From WHSW01 sp963781265 (lineage in GTDB: Bacteria; Actinomycetota; Thermoleophilia; Solirubrobacterales; 70-9), in assembly GCA_963781265.1 (NCBI GenBank), contig CAWAFH010000018.1, forward strand, positions 744,001-808,000: 64,000 nucleotides of DNA. The letters are read 5' to 3'. A model generated the notes under the pieces. It was not told the DNA's origin. It was given only the letters and a program-made list of their open reading frames with translations, and made no database searches. The position numbers and the translations under genes were made by a program. This document shows, one piece after another, positions 53,875 to 63,127 of this stretch (its first letter is position 1; each line of letters begins with the position of its first letter).

Positions 53875-55113
53875 CTATTCGAGCGGGGCAAGGCCGTGGC
53901 TGCGGTAGACGGCATCGAGGGCCTCCGCGAGCACCGGGCCCGAGAAGCGGCGCTCGAAGGCGGCGTGCGCTGCGGCGCCGAGCCGGGCGCGAAGCGCGGG
54001 GTCGGCGCCCAGCCGGGCGAGCGCCTGGGCCAGCCCGGCGGAGTCTCCGGGCGCGACCAGGAGCCCATCCACGCCGTCGGTGACGTCCTCGACGATCCCA
54101 TCGACCGCCGAGGCGACGACAGGGAGCCCGTATTGCATCGCTTCGAGCAGCGCCATGGAGCCACTCTGTTCGGCGAGCGAGGGGAGGGCGAAGATGTCGG
54201 CCGCGCGCAGAAACGGCTTTTGGTCCGGCAACCACCCGGTCGCAACCACCGAACGCGCCAGCCCGAGCTCGCGGATCAGCGCCCGATGCGGCTCCAGCAA
54301 CCGCCCGGCGCCGAGCAGGCAGCCGCGGATCGGGGTCCCCGAATCGCGCGCGAGCGCCAGCGCCTCGATCAGCGTCCGCACGCCCTTGCGGCCGTTGTGG
54401 GAGGAGGCCGCGACCAGCAGCGGTGCCCCGGCCGGCTCCAGCGGGCCGAGCGGCGCCGGCAAAGCTTCGTTCTCCGGGATCGCCTCGAACGCCGACTCCG
54501 GCGCGTACGGCAGGTCGCCGAGCTCGATCTCGCTCCCGAAGCGGTCGCGGACGAGCCGGCGGACCGAGTCGTAGTTGGCGTAGACGGCGTCGGCGCGGCG
54601 CAGGGCGGCGGATTCGAAGCGAGAGACCGCGAGCCTCGACCACCCCGCCTGTGCCAGGTACGAGACCCGCGCCGCGAGCGGCTCGTCGTGGATCCCGAGC
54701 AGCTGCGACCGGGCCTCGTCGGAGTGTGTCGCGTAGACGCTCATGACCGACGCCGCCTCGCGCCCGGCGGACCGGACCCGGAGGCAGCCGTATACCGCGC
54801 CGCTGCTCCAGTAGGAGAAGCCGTGCCCGACCACCGGCTCCGGGAGGCGACGCGACAGCGCCGCGAATCCCCGCGTGAGCAGCGGGGCGTGCATCGGGAT
54901 CATCAGCGCCCGCACCGGCTGCGCTCGCGAGGCGAGCCGGACCACGGTCCCGTATTCGGTCTCGGTCACCGCCCGCGAGGTGCCGACGCAGAGCAGGACA
55001 GGCTGGTAGCCCGCGGCGACCGCCGCGCGGGCGTGGGCGCGGACGTAGGAGGAGTGGCCGGCGTCGTTGCTGAGCGGGTCCTTGCCGGCGACGATGATCA
55101 GGGAGCCGGTCAT
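53875..55113 (-). CDS. Glycosyltransferase family 4 (GT-B fold)
   Basis: 412 residues from the ATG at 55111-55113. N-domain: IIVAGKDPLSNDAGHSSYVR. C-domain: LLVAASSHNGRKGVRTLIEA, VVATGWLPDQKPFLRAADIF and FALPSLAEQSGSMALLEAMQ, the E-x7-E nucleotide-sugar site, then GLPVVASAVDGIVEDV. It adds a sugar to a glycan or lipid acceptor. It overlaps the aminotransferase gene by 4 bp (ATGA), the first of three such joins in this operon. Confidence 0.9.
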   Translation of the reverse strand: MTGSLIIVAGKDPLSNDAGHSSYVRAHARAAVAAGYQPVLLCVGTSRAVTETEYGTVVRLASRAQPVRALMIPMHAPLLTRGFAALSRRLPEPVVGHGFSYWSSGAVYGCLRVRSAGREAASVMSVYATHSDEARSQLLGIHDEPLAARVSYLAQAGWSRLAVSRFESAALRRADAVYANYDSVRRLVRDRFGSEIELGDLPYAPESAFEAIPENEALPAPLGPLEPAGAPLLVAASSHNGRKGVRTLIEALALARDSGTPIRGCLLGAGRLLEPHRALIRELGLARSVVATGWLPDQKPFLRAADIFALPSLAEQSGSMALLEAMQYGLPVVASAVDGIVEDVTDGVDGLLVAPGDSAGLAQALARLGADPALRARLGAAAHAAFERRFSGPVLAEALDAVYRSHGLAPLE

Positions 55114-56330
55114 CCGCGCGCGCGGATCACCTCGCGCACCACGTACTCGATTTCCGCCTCGGTCAGGCCCGCGCCGGACGGGAGGTAGAGGCCGGTGCGG
55201 CCGAGCTCCTCGGCGACCGGGTAGCGCTCGCCGCGATGGCGGTGAAAGTAGGCGGGCTGTAGGTGGATCGGGACGAAGTAGGTGCGGGTCTCGATCCCGC
55301 GCGCAGCGAGCCGGCGGCGCAGCTCGTCGCGCGAGATCCCGAACTCGTCGTCGACCGTCACGCCGAACATCCAATAGACGTTGCGGACCCCGGCCCGCTC
55401 GATGGGAAGCCCGATCCCCGGGATCCCGGCGAGCCCTTCGCTGTAGCGGCGGGCATGCTCGCGGCGCGCCGCGACCAGCGCGTCGAGGCGCTCGGTCTGG
55501 GCGACGCCGACCGCGGCCTGGAGGTTGCTGAGGCGGTAGTTGTAGGCGACGGAGCGATGCCAGAAGTGGCGCTCGGCCGAGAAGGCGTGGTCGCGCAGCT
55601 CGCGGGCGCGGGCCGCGATCGCGGCGTCGTCGGTGGTCACCATGCCGCCCTCGCCGGTGCTGATGATCTTGTTCGCGTAGAAGGAGAAGGAGGCGACCTC
55701 GCCGAGGCTGCCCGCCGGCCGGCCCTCGTGGGTGGCACCGTGGGCCTCGGCCGCATCCTCGATCACCTGGAGGCCGTTGTCCCGCGCGAACGCCCCGATC
55801 GCGCCCATCTCGGCTGGGTGGCCGTACACGTGGATGGGGACGATCGCCTTCGTGCGAGCGCTCAGCTTTGCGGCCAACAGCGCGGGGTCGAGGTTGCCCG
55901 TCTCCGGCTCGGAGTCGACGAGGACGGGGTCGGCACCGAGGAAGCGCACCGCGTTCGCCGTCGCGATCATCGTGAACGCGGGGATCAGGACCTCGTCGCC
56001 CTCGCCGATGCCGGCGGCCGCAAGCGCCAGGTGAAGGGCGGCCGTGCCGCTCGAGCAGGCGACCCCGTGCCGGCAGCCGACCGCGGCCGCGAACTCGCGC
56101 TCGAAGCGGCCCACGAACGGGCCCGCCGACGAGATCCAGTTGCCGGCCACGCACTCGGCGACGTAGCGCGCCTCGTTGCCGTCGAGCAGCGGCTCGGAGA
56201 CCCGCAGCGGGCGAGCCGGCGCCGGCGCCCCGCCGATCGAGGTCGGCTCGGCGAGCTGCGGCTCGGGGTCGGGGATCAGGTGGCTGATCGAGTCGAGCTC
56301 GGCAGCGGTGAGGCGCCGGGGGGTGATCAC
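55110..56330 (-). CDS. DegT/DnrJ/EryC1/StrS-family sugar aminotransferase
   Basis: 406 residues. GVACSSGTAALHLALAAAGI and EVLIPAFTMIATANAVRFLG open the PLP domain, VIEDAAEAHGA holds the Asp, and FSFYANKIISTGEGGMV carries the position of the PLP Lys (NKI). The C-terminal YRLSNLQAAVGVAQTERLD is standard. It makes an amino sugar from a keto-sugar nucleotide. It overlaps both neighbours by 4 bp. Confidence 0.9.
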   Translation of the reverse strand: MITPRRLTAAELDSISHLIPDPEPQLAEPTSIGGAPAPARPLRVSEPLLDGNEARYVAECVAGNWISSAGPFVGRFEREFAAAVGCRHGVACSSGTAALHLALAAAGIGEGDEVLIPAFTMIATANAVRFLGADPVLVDSEPETGNLDPALLAAKLSARTKAIVPIHVYGHPAEMGAIGAFARDNGLQVIEDAAEAHGATHEGRPAGSLGEVASFSFYANKIISTGEGGMVTTDDAAIAARARELRDHAFSAERHFWHRSVAYNYRLSNLQAAVGVAQTERLDALVAARREHARRYSEGLAGIPGIGLPIERAGVRNVYWMFGVTVDDEFGISRDELRRRLAARGIETRTYFVPIHLQPAYFHRHRGERYPVAEELGRTGLYLPSGAGLTEAEIEYVVREVIRARG

Positions 56331-57805
56331 GCGCTCACCCGAAGCGGCTCGCAGATCCTGTCGATCAAGGCCGCGGCGCGCGCGGCGTCGGCCTCGTCGG
56401 CGCCTCCGCCCTCGCGCTCGAACTCGGAATCGAGCAGCTGCTCGAGCCGCGACCGCCAGCGCTCGTCGACGAAGCGCAGGTAGGCGTGGCGGTACCCGCT
56501 CGCGGGCACCTCATCGGCCTGGTCCGCGACGCGGCCGCGCAGCCACGCGTAGCGCCGCAACGTGTGCGTGGCCCCCCGCCCTGTGAGCTGGCGGGGGTCC
56601 GTGCGGGCCAGCCGCGCGGCGAAGCTGCGGGTGCGGATCGCGCTCAGCTGGCGAACGCTGGCGCCGTGCAGCTCACGCTTCACCCGCTGGTCGGGGAGCT
56701 CGCCGCCGTCCAGCAGCGGCTCCCAGTCGCCCATCCGGATGAGCAGCCGGCGGACGTCGATCCCGGCGCGCGACGGCGCGACCCGGTGCTCGAGCGCGTT
56801 CAGCGTGATCGTCAGGCAGTCCGTGCAGCCGCTGCAGGCGCCCTCGCCCCGGTCGTGGCGCCAGCACGAGTACTGGAGCGTGCGCAGCTGCGGGTAACGG
56901 CCCCAGAGCAGCCGCCCGACCTGCCACGCGTGGGCCGGATAGGTGAGCGACCCGTGGGCGAGGCCGCGCCGGGCGAGCAGGCGGCTGACCGCCGCCTGGG
57001 TGATCGCCGAGTAGGCGAAGTGCGGATGCTGGACGAGGATGCCGTCGCGCACCGCGGTCACCTGAACCTCGGCCTCGGACGCGAGCAGCAGCCGGTTGGC
57101 CCCGCGCGCCCAGCCGACGGCGAGCGTCGCCGCCAGGTAGACCATCGTGTCGCTGAGCTCGTTGATCGCCAGCTTGTAGCCGCGGCGGTGGGCGAAGCTG
57201 TTGTCCCAGCACTCGCGGAAGTTCGAGCGGACCTCGAAGTGGTCGACGTCGGGCCGGGCCGAGACGGCTTCGATCGCGGTACGCCGCCGCGGCGACGCGT
57301 GGTCGACCAGCGGCCACATCGGCGAGGTCGTGGTCACCGCGAGCGGCCGCTCCCCGAACTCGAGCAGCATCCCGAGGTGGGCGAGGCTGTCCTTGCCGCC
57401 GCTGAAGGAGAGCGCCACCCGGTCGCCGTCCGGGGCGGCCGCGGGGACGAGAGCCGGCCCGCGGTCGACGATCTCGACCGAGCGCGCGACGTCGCTGCCG
57501 CCCCAGGTGAGCTCGAGCGTCTCGACGGCGGCGTCGACCATCCGCAGCCAGAACTCGCGCTCGCCGGGCGGCAGCTCGACCGGGAGCTCGACCCGGCAGG
57601 GCCGCAGGAGCGCCCAGTGCGGGTGCAGGCAGAGCAGCGCCACCGTCCACCAGATGTCCTCGGGCAGCTCGCGGGGGCTGAGCTGGTCGCCGAAGCGCAG
57701 GTTGAAGCTCTCGCGGGCGTACAGCTCGCTGGCCGGCTCGACCCGCCACGAGAACCCGACCTCGCGGTCGCCGATCTGCGGCGGGTCGAGGACGATCGTC
57801 CTCAT
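56327..57805 (-). CDS. QueC-like PP-loop ATPase with Cys cluster, in glycan operon
   Basis: 492 residues from the ATG at 57803-57805. The N-terminal 130 residues are unassigned. The PP-loop is VALSFSGGKDSLAHLGMLLE (about 146-165), which activates a carboxylate or amide as an adenylate. A four-Cys motif, SCWRHDRGEGACSGCTDC near 328-345, resembles the zinc site of 7-cyano-7-deazaguanine synthase QueC. The remaining 150 residues are basic and helical and have no match I know. In this operon it may build an amide, amidine or thio group on a sugar or acceptor; the reaction is unknown. Confidence 0.8.
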   Translation of the reverse strand: MRTIVLDPPQIGDREVGFSWRVEPASELYARESFNLRFGDQLSPRELPEDIWWTVALLCLHPHWALLRPCRVELPVELPPGEREFWLRMVDAAVETLELTWGGSDVARSVEIVDRGPALVPAAAPDGDRVALSFSGGKDSLAHLGMLLEFGERPLAVTTTSPMWPLVDHASPRRRTAIEAVSARPDVDHFEVRSNFRECWDNSFAHRRGYKLAINELSDTMVYLAATLAVGWARGANRLLLASEAEVQVTAVRDGILVQHPHFAYSAITQAAVSRLLARRGLAHGSLTYPAHAWQVGRLLWGRYPQLRTLQYSCWRHDRGEGACSGCTDCLTITLNALEHRVAPSRAGIDVRRLLIRMGDWEPLLDGGELPDQRVKRELHGASVRQLSAIRTRSFAARLARTDPRQLTGRGATHTLRRYAWLRGRVADQADEVPASGYRHAYLRFVDERWRSRLEQLLDSEFEREGGGADEADAARAAALIDRICEPLRVSA

Positions 57806-60453
57806 GGGGTGCTCCCGAGGATCGGCTCGAGCTCGCCCGCGTACCAATCCGCGAGCACGCGGTGCGGTCCGCGCTCCCGCAGCAGCGCCAGCAGCCGCCG
57901 GCCGCGGTCCGGCTCGCGGTCGAGCTCGGGCAGGGCTTCGAACAGGTCGGCGAGCACGACCCCGTGGCTCGTCTCGACCAGCGCGACCTCACGGGCGATG
58001 GCGAGCCGTCTCATGCGCTCGGCGAAGGGGATCGCGTGCTCGGGTCGCGGCCGCTCGACCCGGCGCGCGATCGCTTCGCGGCTGCGGCGGATCCCGAGGC
58101 CGCGGCGATGCGCGCGAAGCGCCCATTCCCGATCCGCCAGCCGGTCGAGCTCGGTCGACGGGGGCAGCTCGCGCAACGCCTGCGCGCGGACCAGGAGCGC
58201 CGCGTGGGGGGCCCAGCCGCACGGCCCCGAGGGTCCGAGCTCGTCCGCGGTCGGCAGCGCGCCCGCGGCCAGCGGGGCGAGGGTCACCAGGTCACCGTCG
58301 CGCTCGAGGTCCCCGCCGCTGTGCTCGACCCCGCCCGCGGGCGCCAGGACCGTCGCGGTTACCGCGTCCGCCTCGGGGTGATCGTCCAACTCCCGCTGCA
58401 GGGCGGCGAGCGCCCCGGGATCCAGCTCGACCTGGTCGTCCAAGAGCAGGACCCGCTCCGCCCCGGCGCGCTCGATCCCCGCTGCGAGCGACGCGCCGAA
58501 GCCGCGATTTCGCTCCAGTTGGATCAACTCGGCGCGGTCGCCGATCGCGGCCCCGAGCCGGTCGCGGGCGGCGGGGGCCGAGTTGGCGTCGACCACCACC
58601 GCGTCCGCGCCCGGGCCGGCGAGCGCGGACGCGAGCGCCCCGGCGGCGCGCTCGGGGCGATCACGGGTGACGATCACGGCGCAGACGTCGGCGCGCTCGG
58701 CCGAGGGGGCTCGCGCCGGCGCGACGGGGTGGGGTGGGGCCGGGGGCCGCGGCTCGATCGGGACGACCGGGAAGCTGTCGAGCGACCACGTGGCGATCGC
58801 GGGGAGCTTGTGGTAGCTGGAGAGCGCGTACTCCACCGGCTTGCCGAGCATCGCGGCGGCGATCATCACGTGGGCGCGGTCGGTGCGGACCCGTTCGGCG
58901 CTTGCGATCGCGTGAAGCCACTCGTCGAGCGAGCCCGCGGTGGCGCTGATGTCCTCGCTGCCCGGGGGCCGGTCGAGGCCGGCCGCCTCGGCGTCGGTGC
59001 GAAACGCGTTCAGGGTGCCGCTGCCGCGGTAGGAGGGGAAGCGCCCGTAGTCGTGAAAGAAGGCGGTGTCGAGCGCGAGGCGCGCATCGCAGAGCGACTC
59101 GATCGCGTCCAGGGACTCGAGCTCGCGAGCGAAGACGATCGCCCCGGTGCGCTCGATCGCCTCGCGGACCGCATCCTCGCCCGGGTCGAGCGACGATGGC
59201 AGCACGACGACCCGCTCGAAGCGCAGCTCGGCGATCGCGATCACGTGCACCATGAACTCGTGGAAGGGGCGACACAGGGCGCCGCTGCCGGTGATGACCG
59301 CGACCTCGCCGCTCGAGGCGCCGATCTCGTCGTATGAGATCTCGCGATCGGCGACTCCGGCAAGCAGCTGCCGGGCGCCCGCCCAGATCAGATGGTCGCC
59401 GAGGTTGCCCGCCCCGCTGACGAAGGTGACGTCGCCGGCCGGCCCGATCGCCTCGAGGATCGCCGCGCGGCTCGATTCCATCCGGGCCGCGAACTCGGCC
59501 GGGATGCGCGCCGACGGCGACGGGCCACCGTCCGGGGCGGCTGACGGGCCGCCATCGGCCCGTGCGTGGAGGTGCTCGCGCGAGGCCCGGCGCCGCAGGT
59601 GGGGCGCGACCGCGTCGCGCAGACGCCGGTCCCGAGCCAGGCTGCGGCGCTCCCCACCGACGACGAGGTGGCCGCCGCGATTGGAGTTCGCCCGCCACAG
59701 CCGCTCGACCTCGGCGTCGTCGCCGTCCAGGTCGTGGTTCTGCCACGCGGTGTCGCTGGCGCCGCCCGCCGCGATGATCCGGCGCGCGGTCAGCACCCGC
59801 TCGGCGATCGCGGAGCGGGCGCGCAGCGGGGCGTGCAGGCAGACGATCCCGCCCGTCGCCTCGATCGGCCCCGCCGGGTTGCGCAGCGTGTGGGCGCCGG
59901 TCCCGATCCACGTCGCCTCGCTCAGCCGCACGATCAGCTTCCGGTGCCAGGCGACCTCCACGATGCTCCACTCGCCGACCCCGACGTGGTACTGCGCCTC
60001 GGCCTGCGGCAGGGTCCGCTTCGCCCGGTGGTCCATGGTCAGCAGACCCCGCGCCGAGGGACGGCGCCGGCTGTGGTGCTGGACGAAGTTGACGACCTCG
60101 ATCGAGAGCGCCCCGGCGGCGGTGCCGGTGACCGCTGCGGGTATCACGTCGTCGGCGACGAAGAACTCGTCCGCGTCGATCGGCAGGGCCCACTCGGCGC
60201 CCTGGAGGCGTGCCTCGTAGGCGAGCCGGTTGGTCAGGTCGGCCTGGCGGTAGGGCCCGAGGTCGTCCTCGACGTCGACCGGCAGCCGCAGGGCGAGCTC
60301 GCCGAGCAACTCGCGGGTGCCGTCGCGCGAGCCGTTGTCGAGCACGAGCATCCGCTCGAGGCCCGCCTCGAAGTGGTGGCGGAGGTTGACCTCGATCAGG
60401 TCGGCCGCGTCGCGGACGACCATCAGGCCGAAGACCCGGGGGCTCACCGGCAC
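57802..60453 (-). CDS. Three-domain protein: GT2-like / polysaccharide pyruvyltransferase-like / GT2 glycosyltransferase
   Basis: 883 residues. Residues 1 to about 260 are a family 2-like transferase (GLMVVRDAADLIEVNLRHHF, LVLDNGSRDGTRE, LPIDADEFF). A Pro/Gly/Ser linker (about 295-320) leads to a polysaccharide pyruvyltransferase-like domain (about 335-590) with VSGAGNLGDHLIWAGARQLL, VVVLPSSLDPGED and RTDRAHVMIAAAMLGKPVEY. Residues about 620-870 are a second GT2 domain (CAVIVTRDRPERAAGALAS, RNRGFGASLAAGIERAG, VLLLDDQVELD). All three should be active by motif. It probably builds and decorates a pyruvylated glycan. It overlaps the PP-loop gene by 4 bp. Confidence 0.85.
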   Translation of the reverse strand: MPVSPRVFGLMVVRDAADLIEVNLRHHFEAGLERMLVLDNGSRDGTRELLGELALRLPVDVEDDLGPYRQADLTNRLAYEARLQGAEWALPIDADEFFVADDVIPAAVTGTAAGALSIEVVNFVQHHSRRRPSARGLLTMDHRAKRTLPQAEAQYHVGVGEWSIVEVAWHRKLIVRLSEATWIGTGAHTLRNPAGPIEATGGIVCLHAPLRARSAIAERVLTARRIIAAGGASDTAWQNHDLDGDDAEVERLWRANSNRGGHLVVGGERRSLARDRRLRDAVAPHLRRRASREHLHARADGGPSAAPDGGPSPSARIPAEFAARMESSRAAILEAIGPAGDVTFVSGAGNLGDHLIWAGARQLLAGVADREISYDEIGASSGEVAVITGSGALCRPFHEFMVHVIAIAELRFERVVVLPSSLDPGEDAVREAIERTGAIVFARELESLDAIESLCDARLALDTAFFHDYGRFPSYRGSGTLNAFRTDAEAAGLDRPPGSEDISATAGSLDEWLHAIASAERVRTDRAHVMIAAAMLGKPVEYALSSYHKLPAIATWSLDSFPVVPIEPRPPAPPHPVAPARAPSAERADVCAVIVTRDRPERAAGALASALAGPGADAVVVDANSAPAARDRLGAAIGDRAELIQLERNRGFGASLAAGIERAGAERVLLLDDQVELDPGALAALQRELDDHPEADAVTATVLAPAGGVEHSGGDLERDGDLVTLAPLAAGALPTADELGPSGPCGWAPHAALLVRAQALRELPPSTELDRLADREWALRAHRRGLGIRRSREAIARRVERPRPEHAIPFAERMRRLAIAREVALVETSHGVVLADLFEALPELDREPDRGRRLLALLRERGPHRVLADWYAGELEPILGSTP

Positions 60454-60469
60454 ACCCCTCGCCGGCGGC

Positions 60470-61519
60470 TCAGAGCTCGTACGCGGCGGCGAGCTCCGGG
60501 TCCTTGCTCGCGAGCATCTCGGCGAGCTCGACCATCACCTTGCACTGTTTCCAGGTCGCGTCGTCCTGCATCTTGCCGTCGATCATGTGCACCCCGCGGC
60601 CGTCGGGGATCGCCTCGATCACCTTCTTGGCGAACTTGACCTCGTCGGGGTCCGGGCTGAAGACCTGCTTCGCGATCTCGATCTGAACGGGGTGCAGCGA
60701 CCAGGCGCCGACGCAGCCGAGCAGGAAGGCGGCGCGAAACTGCGCCTCGCAGCCCTGGACGTCCTTGATGTCGCCGTAAGGCCCGTAGAACGGCAGGATC
60801 CCGGCCGAGGTGCAGGCGTCGACCATGCGGGCGATGGAGTAGTGCCACGGGTCCTGCTGCGCGGTCGCGCGCGGCGCCTCGGGATCGTCGGGATCGGGGT
60901 CGTTGATCACCAGGTAGCCGGGATGTCCGCCGCCGACTCGCGTCGTCTTCATCCGCCGCGACGCGGCGAGGTCGGCGGGTCCGAAGCTCATCCCCTGCAT
61001 CCGGGGGCTCGCCGTCGCGATCTCCTCGACGTTGACGACCCCCTGCGCGGTCTCCAGGATCGCGTGGACGAGGATCGGGCGCGAGACCTTGGCCTTCGCC
61101 TCGAGCTGGGCGAGCAGGCGGTCGACGTAGTGGATGTCCCAGGCGCCCTCGACCTTCGGGACCATGATCACGTCGAGCTTGTCGCCGATCTCGGTTACGA
61201 GCGTGGAGATGTCGTCGAGGACCCATGGGCTCGAGAGGTCGTTGACGCGGGTCCACAGCGCCGTCTCGCCGAAGTCGACCTCGTTCGCGACCCGGACCAG
61301 GCCCTCGCGGGCCGCGACCTTGTTGTCGACCGAGACGGCGTCCTCGAGGTTGCCGAGCAGGATGTCGGCCTGCTTGGCCATGTCGGGGACCTTCGCCGCC
61401 ATCTTCTCGTTCGAGGCGTCGAAGAAGTGGATCATCCGGGACGGCTTGAACGGGACCTCGGTGACCGGATCGGGCGCGCCGATCGCGAGCGGCTTGAAGA
61501 AGTCTCTTGGGTTTCTCAC
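60470..61519 (-). CDS. HpcH/HpaI aldolase/citrate lyase-family protein (malyl-CoA lyase-like)
   Basis: About 349 residues from the GTG at 61517-61519 (VRNPRDFFKPLAIGAP); a TTG three codons earlier is possible. SRMIHFFDASNEKMAAKVPD, the metal-site GNLEDAVSVDNK, VIMVPKVEGAWDIHYVDRLL, ILETAQGVVNVEEI and MSFGPADLAASRRM are CitE/malyl-CoA lyase landmarks. These enzymes split malyl-, methylmalyl- or citramalyl-CoA to acetyl- or propionyl-CoA and glyoxylate or pyruvate. It lies 17 bp upstream of the glycan operon but probably serves carbon metabolism. Confidence 0.85.
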   Translation of the reverse strand: MRNPRDFFKPLAIGAPDPVTEVPFKPSRMIHFFDASNEKMAAKVPDMAKQADILLGNLEDAVSVDNKVAAREGLVRVANEVDFGETALWTRVNDLSSPWVLDDISTLVTEIGDKLDVIMVPKVEGAWDIHYVDRLLAQLEAKAKVSRPILVHAILETAQGVVNVEEIATASPRMQGMSFGPADLAASRRMKTTRVGGGHPGYLVINDPDPDDPEAPRATAQQDPWHYSIARMVDACTSAGILPFYGPYGDIKDVQGCEAQFRAAFLLGCVGAWSLHPVQIEIAKQVFSPDPDEVKFAKKVIEAIPDGRGVHMIDGKMQDDATWKQCKVMVELAEMLASKDPELAAAYEL

Positions 61520-61568
61520 GGCGGCCAATCTACAGAGCCCGCGCGCGCCAGCCGTTTACGATGCGGGC

Positions 61569-62591
61569 GTGGAGGTGACGGGAAGGCCGGCGCTCATAAC
61601 CGGAGTGACGGGCCAGGGTGGCTCGTATCTGGCAGAGCATCTGATCGACCTCGGCTACGAGGTCCACGGCTTGGTCAGGCGCACATCGGCAACCAACCTG
61701 AGCCGGATCGAGCACCTGACCGGCCACTCGAACGGCGATCGGCCGGCGCTGCAGCTCCACTACGGCGACCTCTCCGACTCCGCCGGTCTGGTCTCGATCC
61801 TCGACCGGGTCAGCCCCGCCGAGATCTACCACCTGGGCGCGCAGAGCGACGTCGCCGTGTCGTTCGAGCTCCCGGTTCAGACCCTCGACATCACCGGGAC
61901 CGGGACGGTCCGCCTGCTCGAGGCGATCCGCGAGTCCGGGATCGAGACCCGCTTCTGCCAGGCGTGCTCCTCGGAGATGTTCGGCGCCTCGCCGCCGCCG
62001 CAGTCCGAACGGACCCGGTTCGCGCCCCGGAGCCCGTACGGGATCGCGAAGCTGGCCTCGTACTGGGCCGCGGTCAACTACCGCGAGGCCTACGGCATGC
62101 AGATCGCCAACGGGATCCTGTTCAACCACGAATCGCCGCGTCGCGGGACCGCGTTCGTGACGCGCAAGATCACCCGGGGGGTGGCGGCGATCCGCGCCGG
62201 CCGCCGGCAGCGGATCCCGCTCGGCAACCTCGAGGCTCATCGTGACTGGGGCTATGCCCCGGACTACGTCCGCGCCCTGCGGCTGATCGCGACGGCGCCC
62301 GAGCCGGGCGAGTACGTGGTGGCGACCGGCGAGCAGCACTCGGTGCGCGAGTTCCTCGAGCTTGCCTGCGAGTTCGCCGGCATCGATCCCGAGCAGGCCT
62401 ACGAGATCGATCCGCGCTTTCTGCGCCCGACCGACGTCGACTCGCTCTGCGGCGACGCGACCCGGATCCGCGAGGAGCTGGGCTGGGAGCCGACGCTGAG
62501 CTTCCCGGAGCTGGTCAGGGCGATGGTCGAGGCCGACCTTGCAGAGCTCGAGCGCGAGCCGGTCGGCGCCGGGTACGACCCGGTCGGATGA
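61569..62591 (+). CDS. gmd: GDP-mannose 4,6-dehydratase
   Basis: 340 residues from the GTG at 61569; a GTG at 61575 also fits. ALITGVTGQGGSYLAEHLID is the extended-SDR NADP site, and HGLVRRTSATNLSRIEHL is diagnostic of Gmd. The catalytic set is SSEMFG with the Ser/Thr-Glu and SPYGIAKLASYW with Tyr-Lys; NGILFNHESPRRG is the substrate loop. It turns GDP-mannose into GDP-4-keto-6-deoxymannose, a possible source for a deoxy or amino sugar made by the adjacent operon. Confidence 0.93.
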   Translation: MEVTGRPALITGVTGQGGSYLAEHLIDLGYEVHGLVRRTSATNLSRIEHLTGHSNGDRPALQLHYGDLSDSAGLVSILDRVSPAEIYHLGAQSDVAVSFELPVQTLDITGTGTVRLLEAIRESGIETRFCQACSSEMFGASPPPQSERTRFAPRSPYGIAKLASYWAAVNYREAYGMQIANGILFNHESPRRGTAFVTRKITRGVAAIRAGRRQRIPLGNLEAHRDWGYAPDYVRALRLIATAPEPGEYVVATGEQHSVREFLELACEFAGIDPEQAYEIDPRFLRPTDVDSLCGDATRIREELGWEPTLSFPELVRAMVEADLAELEREPVGAGYDPVG

Positions 62592-63043
62592 GCGGCTTCG
62601 TCGTGCGTGTCGCCCGCGCCGACGAGGTGGCGGCCCTGCCCGCCCTGTACGAGTGGCTGTTCGCGCCGCCGGGCTCGCGGCCCGCGGCGTGGGACGAGCG
62701 CCGCGCCGTGGTCGCCCTGCGCGACGCGATCGAATCCCACGATGCATGCGTGCTGGTCGCGGCCGGGGACGACGGGGCGCTGATCGGGATCTGCACCGCC
62801 TATCAGGACCTGCACTCGGTCCGATACGGCTACCGGGTCTGGGTCGAGGACCTCGCGGTCGACCCGCGGCGGCGATCGCAGGGCGTCGGCAAGGCGTTGC
62901 TCGACGCCGCGAAGGACTGGGCCCGCGAGCGGGGCGCCACCCACCTCGAGCTCGATTCGGCGCTGGCGCGCCCCGACGCGCACCGGTTCTACGAGCGCGA
63001 GGGCGCGGCGTACAAGTCGTTCAGCTTCGGCTGGGAGCTCTAG
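62588..63043 (+). CDS. GNAT-family N-acetyltransferase
   Basis: 151 residues overlapping the gmd stop by 4 bp (ATGA). VEDLAVDPRRRSQGVGKALL is the acetyl-CoA binding motif A, and LDSALARPDAHRFYEREG is motif B. It transfers an acetyl group to an amine. Coupling to gmd suggests an amino-sugar or nucleotide-linked substrate, but that is inference from position. Confidence 0.85.
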   Translation: MSGFVVRVARADEVAALPALYEWLFAPPGSRPAAWDERRAVVALRDAIESHDACVLVAAGDDGALIGICTAYQDLHSVRYGYRVWVEDLAVDPRRRSQGVGKALLDAAKDWARERGATHLELDSALARPDAHRFYEREGAAYKSFSFGWEL

Positions 63044-63068
63044 CGGACCCGCTCCCTCCCCATGGCGC

Positions 63069-63114
63069 CGAGCGGCGGGTTTCTACCGCTGGGCGCCGGT
63101 AACCCGCCTCTCGG
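63069..63114 (+). repeat. 46-bp dispersed palindromic repeat, copy 4
   Basis: The left arm CGAGCGGCGGGTT and right arm AACCCGCCTCTCG differ at one paired base. Same 46-bp length, same orientation and same invariant right end as the other copies. It lies between the GNAT gene and a convergent small gene, 26 bp after the GNAT stop and 14 bp from the other stop. Confidence 0.85.
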
Positions 63115-63127
63115 CGAGATCAGCGGT

